Part shown: in pieces, positions 54,160 through 64,000 of the stretch
How the letters are laid out: each line of letters starts with the position of its first letter
Numbering within the stretch: the stretch's first letter is position 1
Notes under the pieces: model-generated
Databases searched by the model: none
What the model saw: the letters and a program-made list of their open reading frames with translations, nothing else
Told to the model about the DNA's origin: nothing
NCBI GenBank assembly: GCA_963678705.1
Contig: OY783203.1
Span: forward strand, 42,842,347-42,906,346
DNA from: Panorpa germanica
Lineage: Eukaryota; Arthropoda; Insecta; Mecoptera; Panorpidae
Reading direction: 5' to 3'
Length of the DNA stretch: 64,000 nt
Position numbers and translations under genes: made by a program

Positions 54160-55097
54160 AGGGGTGAGGAAATAGCGAATGTTGGTTTTTAACAATATTC
54201 TTTAAAACATATACAAAAACCAGCCATCACACTTCCACCGAGCTGGATGAGGTTTTTAAGTACCTCTTGCACCTGCTACCTGTAAAGCGAGCTCCGATTT
54301 GAAGCTAGCAAGTACTTAACTACATATTACACTATTTATTCTCAAAATGTTATCTTTTATAAAGTGATACAGGTCTGGGGGCTCTGTGATCTTACTTTAT
54401 ACTATTAATTCAAAAAATGCAAATTTCTGTGTCGACCAGAATACCCTTGATTTCACTGTAATAATAAAATAACCTCAATTTTCTTATGTGGGACCAACCA
54501 TTAAACTCTGCTTTACTCCATTTTAGATATTTCTTGATCCCTATTGCGGTCCCAAGGAACACGATCAAGATTTTCTGTGTTACATTTCCACACTTTGCTT
54601 CATGGCACGTTGTCTTTTGCCCTCAGTGTCTCTACTTTGGTACTACAATACTACATAGCATAGCATATCACAAGCAAATTGTTGATACGCCAACGCGTGG
54701 GGTATTATCAGAGCATATACGAGTATATGGTGCTCGTACACCTCGAGGTATTTATAACATGAATAATGTAAAACAGCGTGAAAATTAAATCAAATTTACG
54801 TTATGACTAAAACTTGTAATAAATGGGGAATCTAAAGTGATTAAAGTGAAAGAATTTTTTCTATATGAAATAATATCAAAGATGTTTCTATCTTTATGGA
54901 AATTAAATTGTTTATTAAATTGTATATTAATTACGGTGTTAATTTTTAAACAAAATAACCAGAGACAAAAGTTTCTGGTTAAAGATTGTATAGTAGTATT
55001 TTGCATATAAATAATGAAGAAGAATTATTTATCAAGAATCTAAATTTATATACAACACTACATACCATTATGACAAATGTAATCATTCCATACATAG

Positions 55098-55099
<2 letters not shown>
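54160..55099. other. AT-rich to moderate DNA, no gene called
   Basis: A 100-codon plus frame (54486-54788) contains RYFLIPIAVPR, resembling part of the frame at 48430-48645. No domain recognised. The rest is AT-rich. Confidence 0.3.
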
Positions 55100-55146
<47 letters not shown>

Positions 55147-55158
55147 ATATAGCTATAG

Positions 55159-55237
<79 letters not shown>
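55100..55237. repeat. double (TA)n microsatellite
   Basis: Two TA arrays (about 55100-55150 and 55160-55237) separated by CTATATAGCTATAGCC. The second copy of AGCCTATATA suggests the flank was duplicated with the array. It generates the YIYIYI part of a 124-codon pseudo-frame. Confidence 0.95.
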
Positions 55238-55239
<2 letters not shown>

Positions 55240-55242
<3 letters not shown>

Positions 55243-55897
55243 TAAAAATAGACCACTAGCTTATATACTCTTAGCGTTGTTTTTTATAATTTATCAGAAT
55301 CGTGAAGAAACTAAGTACGTTAGTCTTCAGAGAGGTGAACTGATCAATAGAGAGAAATAGTTATTTTAATGTAGAGAACCTACACTACATCTAAGGTATT
55401 CTTTACCTGTCTAGCCTATATAAATCCATTGTATAAGGGTTGCAATTTATGCAGGTCTTAAGTTAACTTGATGTCTGTAGGGCCAGTGTAATAATAAGGT
55501 ATAAAAAGCAAGGTATAAACATGTAAAATAATAAAATAGCAAGGTATAAACATATAGTTGGATAATTCTACCCCTAGCACGCATGATAGCATCAATTCTT
55601 ACGATCAAGGTATATAAGGATTTAACTACCACTAAGGTCTGCAATGATGGCGGCCAGCCATTTTCACGACCCGATTTTTTTGCTCACACCACCATGACCA
55701 TTCTACCTATTAAGGCTTTATAGTAATTATAAAAAAGTTATAAATATTTCACTTTTCTCAACAGCAGCGAGTATAGGCATAACGCTTCAGCGGCATCTGT
55801 TTTCAAATAAACACATGCCCAGGTAAACTTGTCTTGTCTTAAAGTGCAGTTTAATACTTGCTAGCCTGTCACAAGCTAATTCCTAGGTTAATTTTAA
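55240..55897. other. AT-rich DNA with a small direct repeat
   Basis: AGCAAGGTATAAACAT occurs at 55507-55522 and again at 55538-55553. A 65-codon minus frame (55447-55644) is unrecognised. Confidence 0.4.
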
Positions 55898-56010
55898 CGA
55901 CACAGTTGGGCGAGAGCTTGATGCTTGACTCTGTGAGAATACTGTGTCCACGGGGCCAGAGATATATTTTCTGAGTTTGGTAAAAACAGGTTGTGTGTAG
56001 CCATAGAAAT
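55898..56010 (+). mobile_element. SINE-A 5' half
   Basis: CGACACAGTTGGGCGAGAGC, TTGATGCTTGACTCTGTGAG, AATACTGTGTCCACGGGGCC and AGAGATATATTTTCTGAGTT. The head is well kept, with the box B core deleted. It is cut shortly before the next retroelement tail copy. Confidence 0.82.
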
Positions 56011-56029
56011 GAATATTGAAAAAAATTAT

Positions 56030-56396
56030 ATTGTATATTGTGAAAAATTCGACAAGGAAAATAGAAAAAGGAAAAAAAAGAAGAAAAGAACAGCTTTAGA
56101 AGAGATTGGATGGAATTCGGAACATCATAGTTGAGGCGATTCCTGTGTCATACCAAGATGCTGAAATAGAAAGAAGAAATAGAGCGGATGTTGAACGTTG
56201 AATGCAGAGGTGATTGGAGAAGCATCGCTGGAGGAATTTGTAATGTAATAATGAAGAAAGCTGATATATGGAAAAAAGAATTATTATATTTTGTATAAGT
56301 TATGTGTTATAAGATAATGTATATAAAAATGTAATATTGATTTAAAAGTGCTAATAGTTACCAATAGTTGATCCACTCATTATTAAAAAAAAAAGG
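56030..56396 (+). mobile_element. retroelement-like 3' end, tail copy 5
   Basis: Ends AAGTGCTAATAGTTACCAAT, AGTTGATCCACTCATTATTA and an A-run. Upstream is a purine-rich stretch (56040-56260) with an open segment reading RLDGIRNIIVEAIPVSYQDA, EIERRNRADVER then a stop, preceded in another frame by MNIEKNYIVYCEKFDKENRK and a K-rich run. These look like decayed charged coding sequence of the element, with a frameshift. Confidence 0.55.
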
Positions 56397-56399
56397 TAA

Positions 56400-57015
56400 T
56401 TACAAAAAAATTAAAATTTTTAAAAAAAAGGGTAATTTTCTATTTCATATATAGAAATTGTTTTGAAATGCAGTTTCACACTTGCTAGCTTATTAAAAGC
56501 TAATTACAGTGTTACTCTTTTACCTATGTAAAGGTGAACTCACCGACTGCCGCTGATATTAATGCATTCATAATATGCAGATTGTTAGTAGAAAAGAACA
56601 GTGTTTTATGTTACTCAGTGTTCACTTCTATTCGATTTATCTTTTAGAAGTAAAAAAAAATAATCTAGCGAAATGTTTTCTAGTATGTATTATACTTTTA
56701 CACAATACAATAGTAATTTCTTTTTCATGCGTAGGGAGATGTTCTGTGTTCAAAGAAAAAAAAAATCAACTAACATTTAAGATTAAATCTGAACTTTACA
56801 GTTAATCTACACCCTAGACGTTTTTAGTTGTACGTAACCCTCTATATATACTTGTAGAGTAAAATTTAATAAAATAAATGGATTCTAGGGCGGACTATCT
56901 TACTTCAATAGTCCATATTCATTACTGTAAAAGCTAGAAGTTTGTGAACATAGACTTTTGGCAGAAGATGAAAAATCAAGTGCGTCAATATTCTTTACTG
57001 TAAAAGCCAGATATA
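56400..57015. other. AT-rich DNA, nothing recognised
   Basis: No supported feature. Confidence 0.4.
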
Positions 57016-57060
57016 CAGGGTGTTCAAGAAGTCGACGTCAAGCCGGAAGTGGGTCATAGG
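57016..57060 (+). mobile_element. possible transposon terminus
   Basis: TATACAGGGTGTTCAAGAAG, TCGACGTCAAGC has the TA + CAGGGTGTTC form common at the termini of Tc1/mariner-like elements. No inverted partner was identified downstream, so this is tentative. Confidence 0.35.
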
Positions 57061-57550
57061 CCAAGTCATAACAGTTATCAGAAAAATATTTTAAAAATTA
57101 TTGGCATTAAAAAAAAATCGAGAAAATCTGCACCCTGTGACTTTTCACTCCTGTTGCTACAAATCTTAACTTTTAAAAAAAAAAAATTTTGTTATGTGAT
57201 CCTGAATAATGTTTCTGTAAACTATTGCTTAAAAGGTAAAGCCAACTGCTCCAGCTTGGAAGAAATTGTCACTTTTTTTCCAACCAAATATTCAAGATTA
57301 ATTCTTCGCCCAACTTTGAGTGACTGTACTGAAAAAAAAATACTATGCGAGTTTGGCAAGTACCATTAAAAGTTGGCGCACTTAATATGGATTCCAAAAC
57401 GTTATAAAAACTTAGTAGAATATTTCTTAAATTTTGGATAATTTCTTCTTTTGCAAAGTAACCCCGATTTGAACCAATTCTTCTTACTAATTTAAAAATG
57501 ATTATAGTGTACCCAAAGCTTTTCTAAAGGCCGTAACTTTATAAATATAG
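57061..57550. other. moderately AT-rich DNA, unrecognised 106-codon frame
   Basis: The plus frame 57049-57369 has no recognisable domain and contains AAA-encoded lysine runs. Not called as a gene. Confidence 0.35.
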
Positions 57551-57560
57551 TTTGAGTGAG

Positions 57561-57662
57561 ACCGAGAAAGTCGTTTTACGAAGTGTGAGCGAGACAGAAA
57601 GTGACGCTAACGTAACAGAGGTGGAGAGAGTCGTTTTACGAAGTATGAACGAGACAGATAGT
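57561..57662. repeat. tandem duplication, 60-base period
   Basis: 57561-57602 and 57621-57662 share GTCGTTTTACGAAGT, then GA.CGAGACAGA, at an offset of exactly 60 bases, with about 35 of 42 positions identical. Unusual for this window in being purine/CpG-containing (GAGCGAGACAG). Two units only. Confidence 0.85.
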
Positions 57663-58732
57663 TTTATGCTCGGATGAGTCGACATTCGAAGAGTCGCCTA
57701 TTCGTGCTCTTTTCCAATTCTCAGATTCCTACGCTTTCAAATAACTGTTACTTCTGATATACAGATACTTTTATTTATATTTTAGCAGAAAGCGTCTTAA
57801 TGATCCAGCTTTTACAGTAAATACTACGTACTATGCACACCGATACCACACCAGATGGCGTAAAAACGATTTTCCAGAACATATAAAGATCCTGTGTTTA
57901 TTTTTACTGTCTGGACTAGTTGATCCAATGGCTGAAACAGTTTGCTGGTTTTAGTAACTGAAATATTAATAACTTAAAAATAACTTTCAAAAGTGAACTT
58001 GAACTTGAATAATACAGTTTACATATCTAGAGATATATCTGGTGATGTGACATCCCTGGCCAACGACCATTTGTATAGGTTAATTCTGTAATGGACCGCA
58101 TTCTTCGCATTCGCACCAGCTGGTATGCTTGAGTATGTGGAAACACTATCAATAAATCTTTGTAGGATGCCACAGTTACCACAATTCAGTGACTATTCTA
58201 ACGCAGAAGCACGCTTTTAATGAACCAACACTAAAATCAATTGGGTTGTGAACCATAACTGAATTTATTTATATAAAGTTGCCTATCAAATTCTCAAATA
58301 TTCGTTTATTTTTATTCAATTTGCACTATTATAAAAGTTACTAACGATTGAAATAGTCATTTTTTTCTTTTAATAATTAAAACGGTCAAAAATTACAAAA
58401 ATGCCTTCAGTGTGCAACGTTATTTCCAACCTTCTTTACCTCTAACATTTGGCAACCTTTACAATCACTCATAAACAAGAGAAGAGCGAAAGAGATGCAG
58501 TATTAGACGTCGAACCTATAGCAGCTGATCCTTCGACCCACAGTGTTCAACACAATAACACCAAAAATAAAAACAGTACTTATTATATTCTTTTCAGTGT
58601 GTGACGTCATCAATTACTAGGATAACGACCGGAATATAACGCAGTAAAATAAAATTTAAACTTTAAATCCTATATTATAATGTTCCAAGTGTATATTTAT
58701 GATATTATATTCTTATATGTTTGGTACTGAAT
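57663..58732. other. AT-rich DNA, nothing recognised
   Basis: No supported feature. Confidence 0.4.
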
Positions 58733-59052
58733 TTTGTATGGTAGCTCGAAAACGGCTCCAGGGAAGTTTTTGAAAATTTAATATTTCGTAAAAAAAAATT
58801 CTTAGACTTTTGGCGTCCTTCGATTTTTCCCTGAATTTCCTGGGAACCCGTAATTTTGGAAAAACTAGAAAAATAGTGGGCTCTTTTTTGCTGTATAACT
58901 TTGTATTCATAAAAGATTGAAAGGTGAAATTTTGCATGTGTATTACGCTATTGAATGCGAACATACTTCAAAATTTAGAAATTCAAAATTTTATAAAAAG
59001 GGCGCCGAGAAAATTAAGGGGCACGGTAGAAACGTTGAAACTTTTGTAATAA
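58733..59052 (+). repeat. dispersed repeat A, copy 3
   Basis: TTGTATGGTAGCTCGAAAAC, GGCTCC, AGACTTTTGGCGTCCTTC, CCTGAATTTCCTGGGAACCC, GTAATTTTGGAAAAACTAG, TTGCTGTATAACTTTGTATT, CATAAAAGATTGAAAGG and GGGCGCCGAGAAAATT, in the same order as 52672-53135. I estimate 75-80% identity. The minus frame shared with copy 2 (LVFPKLRVPRKFREKSKDAK) stays open. Confidence 0.85.
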
Positions 59053-59054
59053 TT

Positions 59055-59707
59055 GAATATTATATTAAAGAAAAAATTCCAAATTTTGTTCTTGAAAAAA
59101 AATCTACATTTTAGAGTATTACCATACTTATTAAGAACACTTTTTATGTAATTAAAATAACACTTTAGTAATGTAAAGTGTCATCCATGTTTTAAATTTT
59201 GCAGGCTAACGCGTGAACTTTCAATAGATTCAACAAGCCCAAGAGATTTTCTTGAAATGTTTCTTATCAAGTATTTCACTGTCACTGATACTGTTTGGGT
59301 ATTATACTAAGAATCAAGATCAAGCAATGTTTTTTTCGCATAAAAAATCAAATATAAATATTTTAAAAATAAAGTTTTGTATGTGGGTTCCTAATGGATA
59401 GCGATATTAACCCATGTAAAGTTATAAAATACAAACATTCTTCTTTCAAATGGTAGCATAATACTCCGTTATACTTTCTTCATGTAGATGATATCTCAGA
59501 GGTTCAGAAGTTATAAAGTGTTTTCCAACATTTTTAATTGACTTTGTAAATTGAGATACCGTTAATTACTAACTTCAGAAATATATCCCGATGCTTATAC
59601 AATATATAAATGTTTATAAATTTTATTTTTTTTATATTTTTTAATTTTTTTAATAAATTTTTTGACATAAATAAAGAAATTACGTAATGGACCAAAAATA
59701 CTTTTTT
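59055..59707. other. AT-rich DNA, nothing recognised
   Basis: No supported feature. Confidence 0.4.
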
Positions 59708-59824
59708 GACGACACAGTGGGTGAAAGCATTTATGCATAGTGCTGTCTGCAGTGTCTTTGGGTTCGATCCCTGGGTAAAAGAAAATTTTTCTGGGCTTTG
59801 TTGGTATCAAGTTGAATTGATTTG
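59708..59824 (+). mobile_element. SINE-A 5' half with intact box B
   Basis: GACGACACAGTGGGTGAAAG, CTGTCTGCAGTGTCTTTGGG, TTCGATCCCTGGGTAAAAGA, TTTTTCTGGGCTTTGTTGGT and ATCAAGTTGAATTGATTTGA. Box B (GGTTCGATCCC) is perfect. The 81-codon minus frame over it is a shadow. Confidence 0.87.
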
Positions 59825-59971
59825 AGCGCCTTAAAATCATGAAAATATTAGATACGTATTTGAAACATTTAAAGTGATTGATTTTTTTTTATTTACACAG
59901 ATATATATATGTTAAGATAAAACAATGAATTATATTTTCCGTTTTAGATTATTATTAAATTTTATCTGGTT

Positions 59972-60012
59972 ATGTGGTCATATAATCATAAACTCATTAG
60001 ACAGTGGTGTAG

Positions 60013-60048
<36 letters not shown>

Positions 60049-60072
60049 GGTCATATATATGAAGCCGTTACA
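59972..60072 (+). mobile_element. SINE-A central part with internal (TA)n
   Basis: GTCATATAATCATAAACTCA, TTAGACAGTGGTGTAGCACA leads into a (TA)n array at 60015-60045, then TATATATGAAGCCGTTACAC. In the consensus this point is CACATATATGAGGC, so the array expanded from the SINE's own ATATAT. It may be the 3' continuation of the copy 59708-59824 after an insertion of about 150 bases. Confidence 0.8.
60015..60045. repeat. short (TA)n microsatellite inside SINE-A
   Basis: About 31 bases of TA within the SINE-A body. Confidence 0.93.
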
Positions 60073-60163
60073 CTATGTATTCGATATTAAATAAACAAAG
60101 AACTAAGTTGCTTAAAGAAATGCGTGCAATATTTTTTTGGATAACATTGGCATAGCTTGATTT

Positions 60164-60280
60164 TTCAACAAGAGGTGTCATTTTAAATGAAGGGAACAAC
60201 TTAATATTTTAGTGAAGAGTGGCACAAACTCTGAGGTTAGTAATGCAACGCAATATCTATAAAATGGTACCACAATTGCA
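60164..60280 (+). repeat. dispersed repeat C, copy 2
   Basis: CAACAAGAGGTGTCATTTTA, AATGAAGGGAACAACTTAAT, AAACTCTGAGGTTAGTAATG and CAATATCTATAAAA match 30019-30145 in order. Confidence 0.65.
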
Positions 60281-60971
60281 ATGAAATTACAAACGAAATG
60301 AAAATTAAAATGCACTTGTTAAGATGCACTAATTAATGGTAAAAACTAATTAGTTAAGGGTACTATAAAATAATTTCACTTTTAATTTAACTAGCTGTTT
60401 AAAGCGTCGATTATAGCTAAATAAAATCTATAGTCAAGGAAACACACAATTCAGTTTTGGCTATTGTTTAAAAACAAAAGTATAAAACATATAAATAAGA
60501 AAGGTACAATATTCTCAATAATTTGGGAAGCAACACTTCCGCAAGCGTCCTCACTAATCACCAATATCCGGGCGCCACGTGGATACGATTAGGATTAAGA
60601 CATTCCTATAGATTTGTATTTTACGTCTATTTCGCAAAGCAGTGATTTCTTTATTTTATTGTTCTTTTATTTTATTTCCAGCTTTATTTCTTTAGATCTT
60701 TTATTGTATATAATAAATACTCATTATTTTCTTAATGAGAATTTTGACCTACATTTACTACAATTCTGATTGAACAAATTCCAAAAGAATAGAAAACCGG
60801 ATTCTACACGTTTTCAATACGATTTCTAATTAGCAGATAATTCAAAATAATGCTTTAGAATATATTATAATAAGATCTGAGTATTGTCCAGCGTTAAAGC
60901 ATTGGTGATAATTGAAACGATCTAATCTCCTCCACAAAATATGTACTCGTATATTCTCTTGAATAGAAGTA
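60281..60971. other. AT-rich DNA, nothing recognised
   Basis: A slightly GC-richer patch at 60530-60600 is unrecognised. One TACTCGTA octamer lies at 60944-60951, just before the next SINE. Confidence 0.4.
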
Positions 60972-61240
60972 GACGACACAGTGGACGAGAGCATTGATGA
61001 TGACGCTAAACTGCTGTGTGGTCGGATACAATTCCCGGTACAGAGATACATTTTCTGGGTTTTGTTATCATCAAATTATATGAAGTATATACATAATCAT
61101 AAACTTATTAGGCAGCAGTGGGGTACACATATATGATGCCACTGTAAAACAAATACTACCAACATAGTAGGAGATCGTTGGTGCTAGAACTCAGCATCGT
61201 AATTACACTGACGTTAAATTAATTAAATACGAAAAAAAAT
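60972..61240 (+). mobile_element. SINE-A copy, full length
   Basis: GACGACACAGTGGACGAGAG, CATTGATGATGACGCTAAAC, TGCTGTGTGGTCGGATACAA, TTCCCGGTACAGAGATACAT, TTTCTGGGTTTTGTTATCAT, ACATAATCATAAACTTATTA, GGCAGCAGTGGGGTACACAT, ACCAACATAGTAGGAGATCG, ACTCAGCATCGTAATTACAC and TGACGTTAAATTAATTAAAT plus an A-run. All blocks are present in order. The minus-strand 69-codon frame is a shadow. Confidence 0.92.
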
Positions 61241-61744
61241 ACAAGTAACATTTTATGGAATCAATTAATATTTCGTGTATTATTTAAATTACAACATAAA
61301 ATAAAGGTAAAATACATAAATTAACCTGAAAACGCATACAGTAAAAATACAGTAAATAAAGTATACAGTAATAGATTTATGACACAAATTTCAAATAATT
61401 ATTTAATGCTATAGGAATTTTTGGCTTAAAATCAATATAGCGAGGTACTATGCTACGTAGTAATTTTTACTGTATATATCTCACAGTGTAATTGATAATT
61501 TTTATCAATTATAGATAATTTTTTTATGATAAATGTGTAATTGTGTTTTGTGAAAATGTACTTGTAAAAAATTTATGTAAAAGTTCGTTAAGTTTTGGTA
61601 AAAAATGAAACATAACATGAGTGTATTAATGTACATTAATTTACGTTTTGTGTTCAACGGGTTTGTTGTCCTTTTAGAAATAGTTAACTGTTATTTATTA
61701 ATGAGTAAATATTAGTAATAACCATTTTTTGACACTTTTGTATC
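61241..61744. other. AT-rich DNA with a small palindrome
   Basis: TAATTGATAATTTTTATCAA then TTATA at about 61490-61514 is a short near-perfect palindrome. No gene seen. Confidence 0.4.
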
Positions 61745-61895
61745 TCTTGAACCTAACTGTACTTTAACTAAGCAAAGTACCCAGCTTACATTTTTTATTG
61801 GTTAATTTTGTTCGGTCTTTGACAAAATTAAAATTGAAAAATCCATTATTTAGGTGAAACATCAGATATAACTGAATTTTAACTAATTAAATAGA
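61745..61895 (+). repeat. diverged dispersed repeat D, copy 2
   Basis: The partner of 2700-2850: GGTCTTTGACAAAATTAAAA, TTGAAAAATCCATT, ATATAACTGAATTTTAACTA. Confidence 0.4.
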
Positions 61896-62366
61896 CCATA
61901 AGCAGTCAAGAAACAAACCGTTTATATTGTAAGGCTATTTATTATATGTAAGCAATTCCTAAACTTTAAAACTTAGAACATAGTTCATCTACAAACTCAA
62001 TGACTCATATTTGTTGAGCTTATATTTGTTGAAAAACTAACCACGGTTTTTCTTTCTTTTTTCCTTTTAAAAAATCATCCGTAAAGATTTAGATATGACA
62101 CATTTTAAAAGAATTTTAAGATCGTACTCGAAAACAGTATACTATATACGGGTTTATTGAGGAAATTAAATGAAGTATATAAGTTTGAAGGAATGCTGAC
62201 CTACTTTGTTAAAATATTGCAGTAGCGTATCTTCAGTGCTACAGGAGATGCAACTGCACTAAGAATTTTCAATAATTCACAAAGGGTAAGTTTCACTTTT
62301 TGTCGTTAACAGTAATCATGGCCTTGGGTGTTAAATGTAAAGGGGTGTATAAATACAATACGAATG
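61896..62366. other. AT-rich DNA, nothing recognised
   Basis: No supported feature. Confidence 0.4.
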
Positions 62367-62735
62367 TACGAGAATCGTTTGAGAATTCAGTAAGTAGTTT
62401 TTTTTTAAAAGCGCATTATTTCTCAATAAAAAATATTTTTTTCCGCGAAAAAGCGGTTTATTTACAAACATAGTCTCTTTTAAGATCGATATATTTAGTC
62501 CAGCGTTTTTTTCAATTTCTTTATTCCTTCCAAATAAGATGTTTTCAAAGTAGGCCAGCCCAGCCATTTCTTCAAGTTTGAAATCAGAAAATAGTCGCAG
62601 GTTCTAAATATAAAGAATATGCTGGATGGGGTAGCAGTTCGTAGCCCAATTTATGGATGTTTACCATAGTGACTACACACTGAACCGCATTCTCGCGGTT
62701 GTGTGCAGCCGTCCTTGCCGTTTATACATAATTTG
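62367..62735 (-). pseudogene. mariner relic, 3' half only
   Basis: The end TACGAGAATCGTTTGAGAAT, TCAGTAAG and the adjoining AAAGCGCATTATTTCTCAAT match the mariner at 35706 (TTTGATAATTCAGTGAC, AAAGCGCTTTATTTCTCAAT). The minus-strand coding remnant, across three frames, includes VTMVNIHKLGYELLPHPAYS-like sequence at 62690-62610, then KTSYLEGIKEIEKNAGLNIS in the C-terminal part. The aspartate-bearing motif is ruined (LYLEPATIF). The N-terminal half is missing. Dead. Confidence 0.78.
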
Positions 62736-62891
62736 TTATTAGATGTTATTAATGTTGCCTTATCATAAACATTGAAGGGGCTCAATTACATCTATTATTA
62801 TATCAATTTCTCAAGGATTCAAACCTTTGTTAAAATTATTTATTTTCGTACACTTGTTTCATATATATAAATAAATTCTCAACTCATTTTA

Positions 62892-63083
62892 GACCAGAGA
62901 AATTAAGATTGGCACTTCGGCACTAGCGTTCGATCCCAGGATCACCGCTACATTTTCTGGGTTTGTTTGTTATCAAAGTTAAATTGATACATAATCATAA
63001 AACTTATAACGCAGCGAGAGAACACATGAGGTTACAACACCATATAAACATGTTAGCAGACGTTAGATAAATTAAATTCAAAT
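62892..63083 (+). mobile_element. SINE-A copy, internally shortened
   Basis: AGACCAGAGAAATTAAGATT, TAGCGTTCGATCCCAGGATC (box B), ATTTTCTGGGTTTGTTTGTT, ATCAAAGTTAAATTGATACA, TAATCATAAAACTTATAACG, CACATGAGGTTACAACACCA, then GCAGACGTTAGATAAATTAA. The TAGTAGGAGGTC block is deleted. Confidence 0.83.
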
Positions 63084-63500
63084 AATAAATAAACAAATGT
63101 TTCAAAGAATCGGATAAGGCACGCGAAGAGCGAAGTAACTTCTCCTTTTATTATAACGTGTTGAGAAGTATTTTAATTAAAAACAGGAAATTAATATCGA
63201 TTATGACAAAGAAATTTATTTTACTTTTAGAAATATTTGTATCAGCTTATAATGGATTTCATATTAGATAAAATAACACAAAATATAGATAATATAACAT
63301 AAAAATGTTTCTGCAAAATTTTAATATACTAAACCATCAGAGCCGTATATCCAGACAACTCGGAAAACGGGAACTTAACCATATTTCTATCGATAGTAAA
63401 ACGATATCTATATTTCCATTTGAAAACTCATATACCTAAATATGGTACACGGTTCCTATACTTAATTAAAATATTGTAACACTCGGTAACGATATCCAGG
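63084..63500. other. AT-rich DNA, nothing recognised
   Basis: No supported feature. Confidence 0.4.
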
Positions 63501-63655
63501 TGAAAAATAAACCTTGAGGGTAGCTTGTAGTAAGCGAGCAAGTAAAAACCTTGCAGTGCAAGATAATTTGTATATGATAAGTTGAAAATAAACCTTAAGG
63601 GTAGTTTGTAGTAAGTGAGCAAGTGGAAACCTTGCAGCACTAGACAATTTTCTAC
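63501..63655. repeat. tandem duplication, 81-base period
   Basis: ACCTTGAGGGTAGCTTGTAG, TAAGCGAGCAAGTAAAAACC, TTGCAGTGCAAGATAATTT at 63511 recurs at 63592 as ACCTTAAGGGTAGTTTGTAG, TAAGTGAGCAAGTGGAAACC, TTGCAGCACTAGACAATTT. The 81-base period equals 27 codons, so the duplication keeps two overlapping minus-strand frames open (63428-63640 and 63462-63704). I see no other sign that these frames are genes. Confidence 0.88.
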
Positions 63656-64000
63656 CTGGGTATAACCGTTTTCTATTCAGAAAAGTATTGCTTTCGTTTT
63701 GCACTTCTCTTTGATTTACCCTAATACACTATAATATTTACGGGAGCAACTAGCCATTTTCCTTAGTCTTATAACCAACGACCTTTTACCCGCTAAACAC
63801 AAAACACACGTATGTAATAATACATATTACATTCATGTAGTATTTTACTAAAATAAACCTAGTAATGTTTCCTCCAAAAGGAACTGAAGAAACTTCTTAA
63901 GATTATATAATCCCTTATGATTATGTTAATAAAAACGAAATGTTTTATTTTAGGTAACATTATTTGCGTAACAGATATGTTTTGTTACCAGTATGTTAGA
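63656..64000. other. AT-rich DNA, nothing recognised
   Basis: No supported feature to the end of the window. Confidence 0.4.

Noticed and set aside
54986-55360. 124-codon plus-strand frame, the longest in the window
   Set aside because: Most of it is (TA)n read as YIYIYI; no domain and no start context. Same reasoning for the frames at 13018, 14309, 27815, 43858 and 46246.
1-64000. CRISPR array, bacterial operon, integrated virus or rRNA operon
   Set aside because: No regularly spaced repeats with unique spacers, no Shine-Dalgarno/ORF clusters, no viral-type coding sequence and no rRNA sequence were seen; composition and repeats are those of an animal genome.

Overview
The window is AT-rich (roughly 70% A+T by eye) eukaryotic DNA with no convincing host protein-coding gene. 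The longest open frames are about 60-124 codons; they lie in random AT-rich sequence, in (TA)n arrays that read as YIYIYI, or inside repeats. The repeats suggest an arthropod, most likely an insect: mariner-type relics, hAT-type and palindromic MITEs, long pure (TA)n microsatellites, a tRNA-derived SINE and a retroelement 3' tail. I cannot name the species. The DNA is probably intergenic or a very long intron. A run of exactly 200 N at 10698-10897 is a scaffold gap.

The main component is a SINE family of about 230-260 bp (called SINE-A here), with close to 30 full, partial or fragmentary copies on both strands. The head has a tRNA-like box B (GGTTCGATCCC type). The body carries GGTTGTTATCAAGTTAAATT, ATAATCATAAACTTATTAGG and CAACATAGTAGGAGGTC blocks. 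The tail is CCGACGTTAAATAAATT plus A-rich sequence. Best copies: 23372-23611, 40735-40964 (minus), 60972-61240.

DNA transposons are small, dead or non-autonomous. They are two mariner transposase relics on the minus strand (35706-36480, 62367-62735), a 528-bp internally deleted Tc1/mariner-like element with TA duplications (32177-32704), a 185-bp mariner-ended MITE (13418-13602), and two hAT-type MITEs with imperfect 8-bp target duplications (33486-33667, 41853-42052). A palindromic MITE has two copies (32992-33131, 48123-48276), one of them inserted inside a SINE-A copy. Other foldback or inverted-terminal elements lie at 9878-10012, 18749-18934 and 51008-51173.

Several dispersed repeats I cannot name recur inside the window. 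The most notable is a 300-460 bp repeat with three copies (52672-53135, 58733-59052, and minus 31165-31592). Another is a retroelement-like 3' end with five copies (minus 6839-7115, 26774-27152, 38130-38452, 46900-47038, 56030-56396), two of which keep a related lysine/glutamate-rich C-terminal peptide. Thirteen loci of pure (TA)n longer than about 30 bp are spread through the window, and at least two grew inside SINE-A copies. The octamer TACTCGTA (either strand) occurs about 16 times against about 2 expected from base composition.

Region by region: 1-10 kb holds SINE-A fragments, a retroelement tail and unique AT-rich DNA. 10-20 kb holds the gap, four (TA)n arrays, the mariner MITE and a short duplicated tRNA-like block. 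20-32 kb is SINE-A rich. 32-43 kb is the densest cluster of DNA-transposon relics. 43-64 kb holds unnamed dispersed repeats, hairpins, SINE-A copies and a terminal 81-bp tandem duplication. No genes work together here; the window records transposon insertion and decay.
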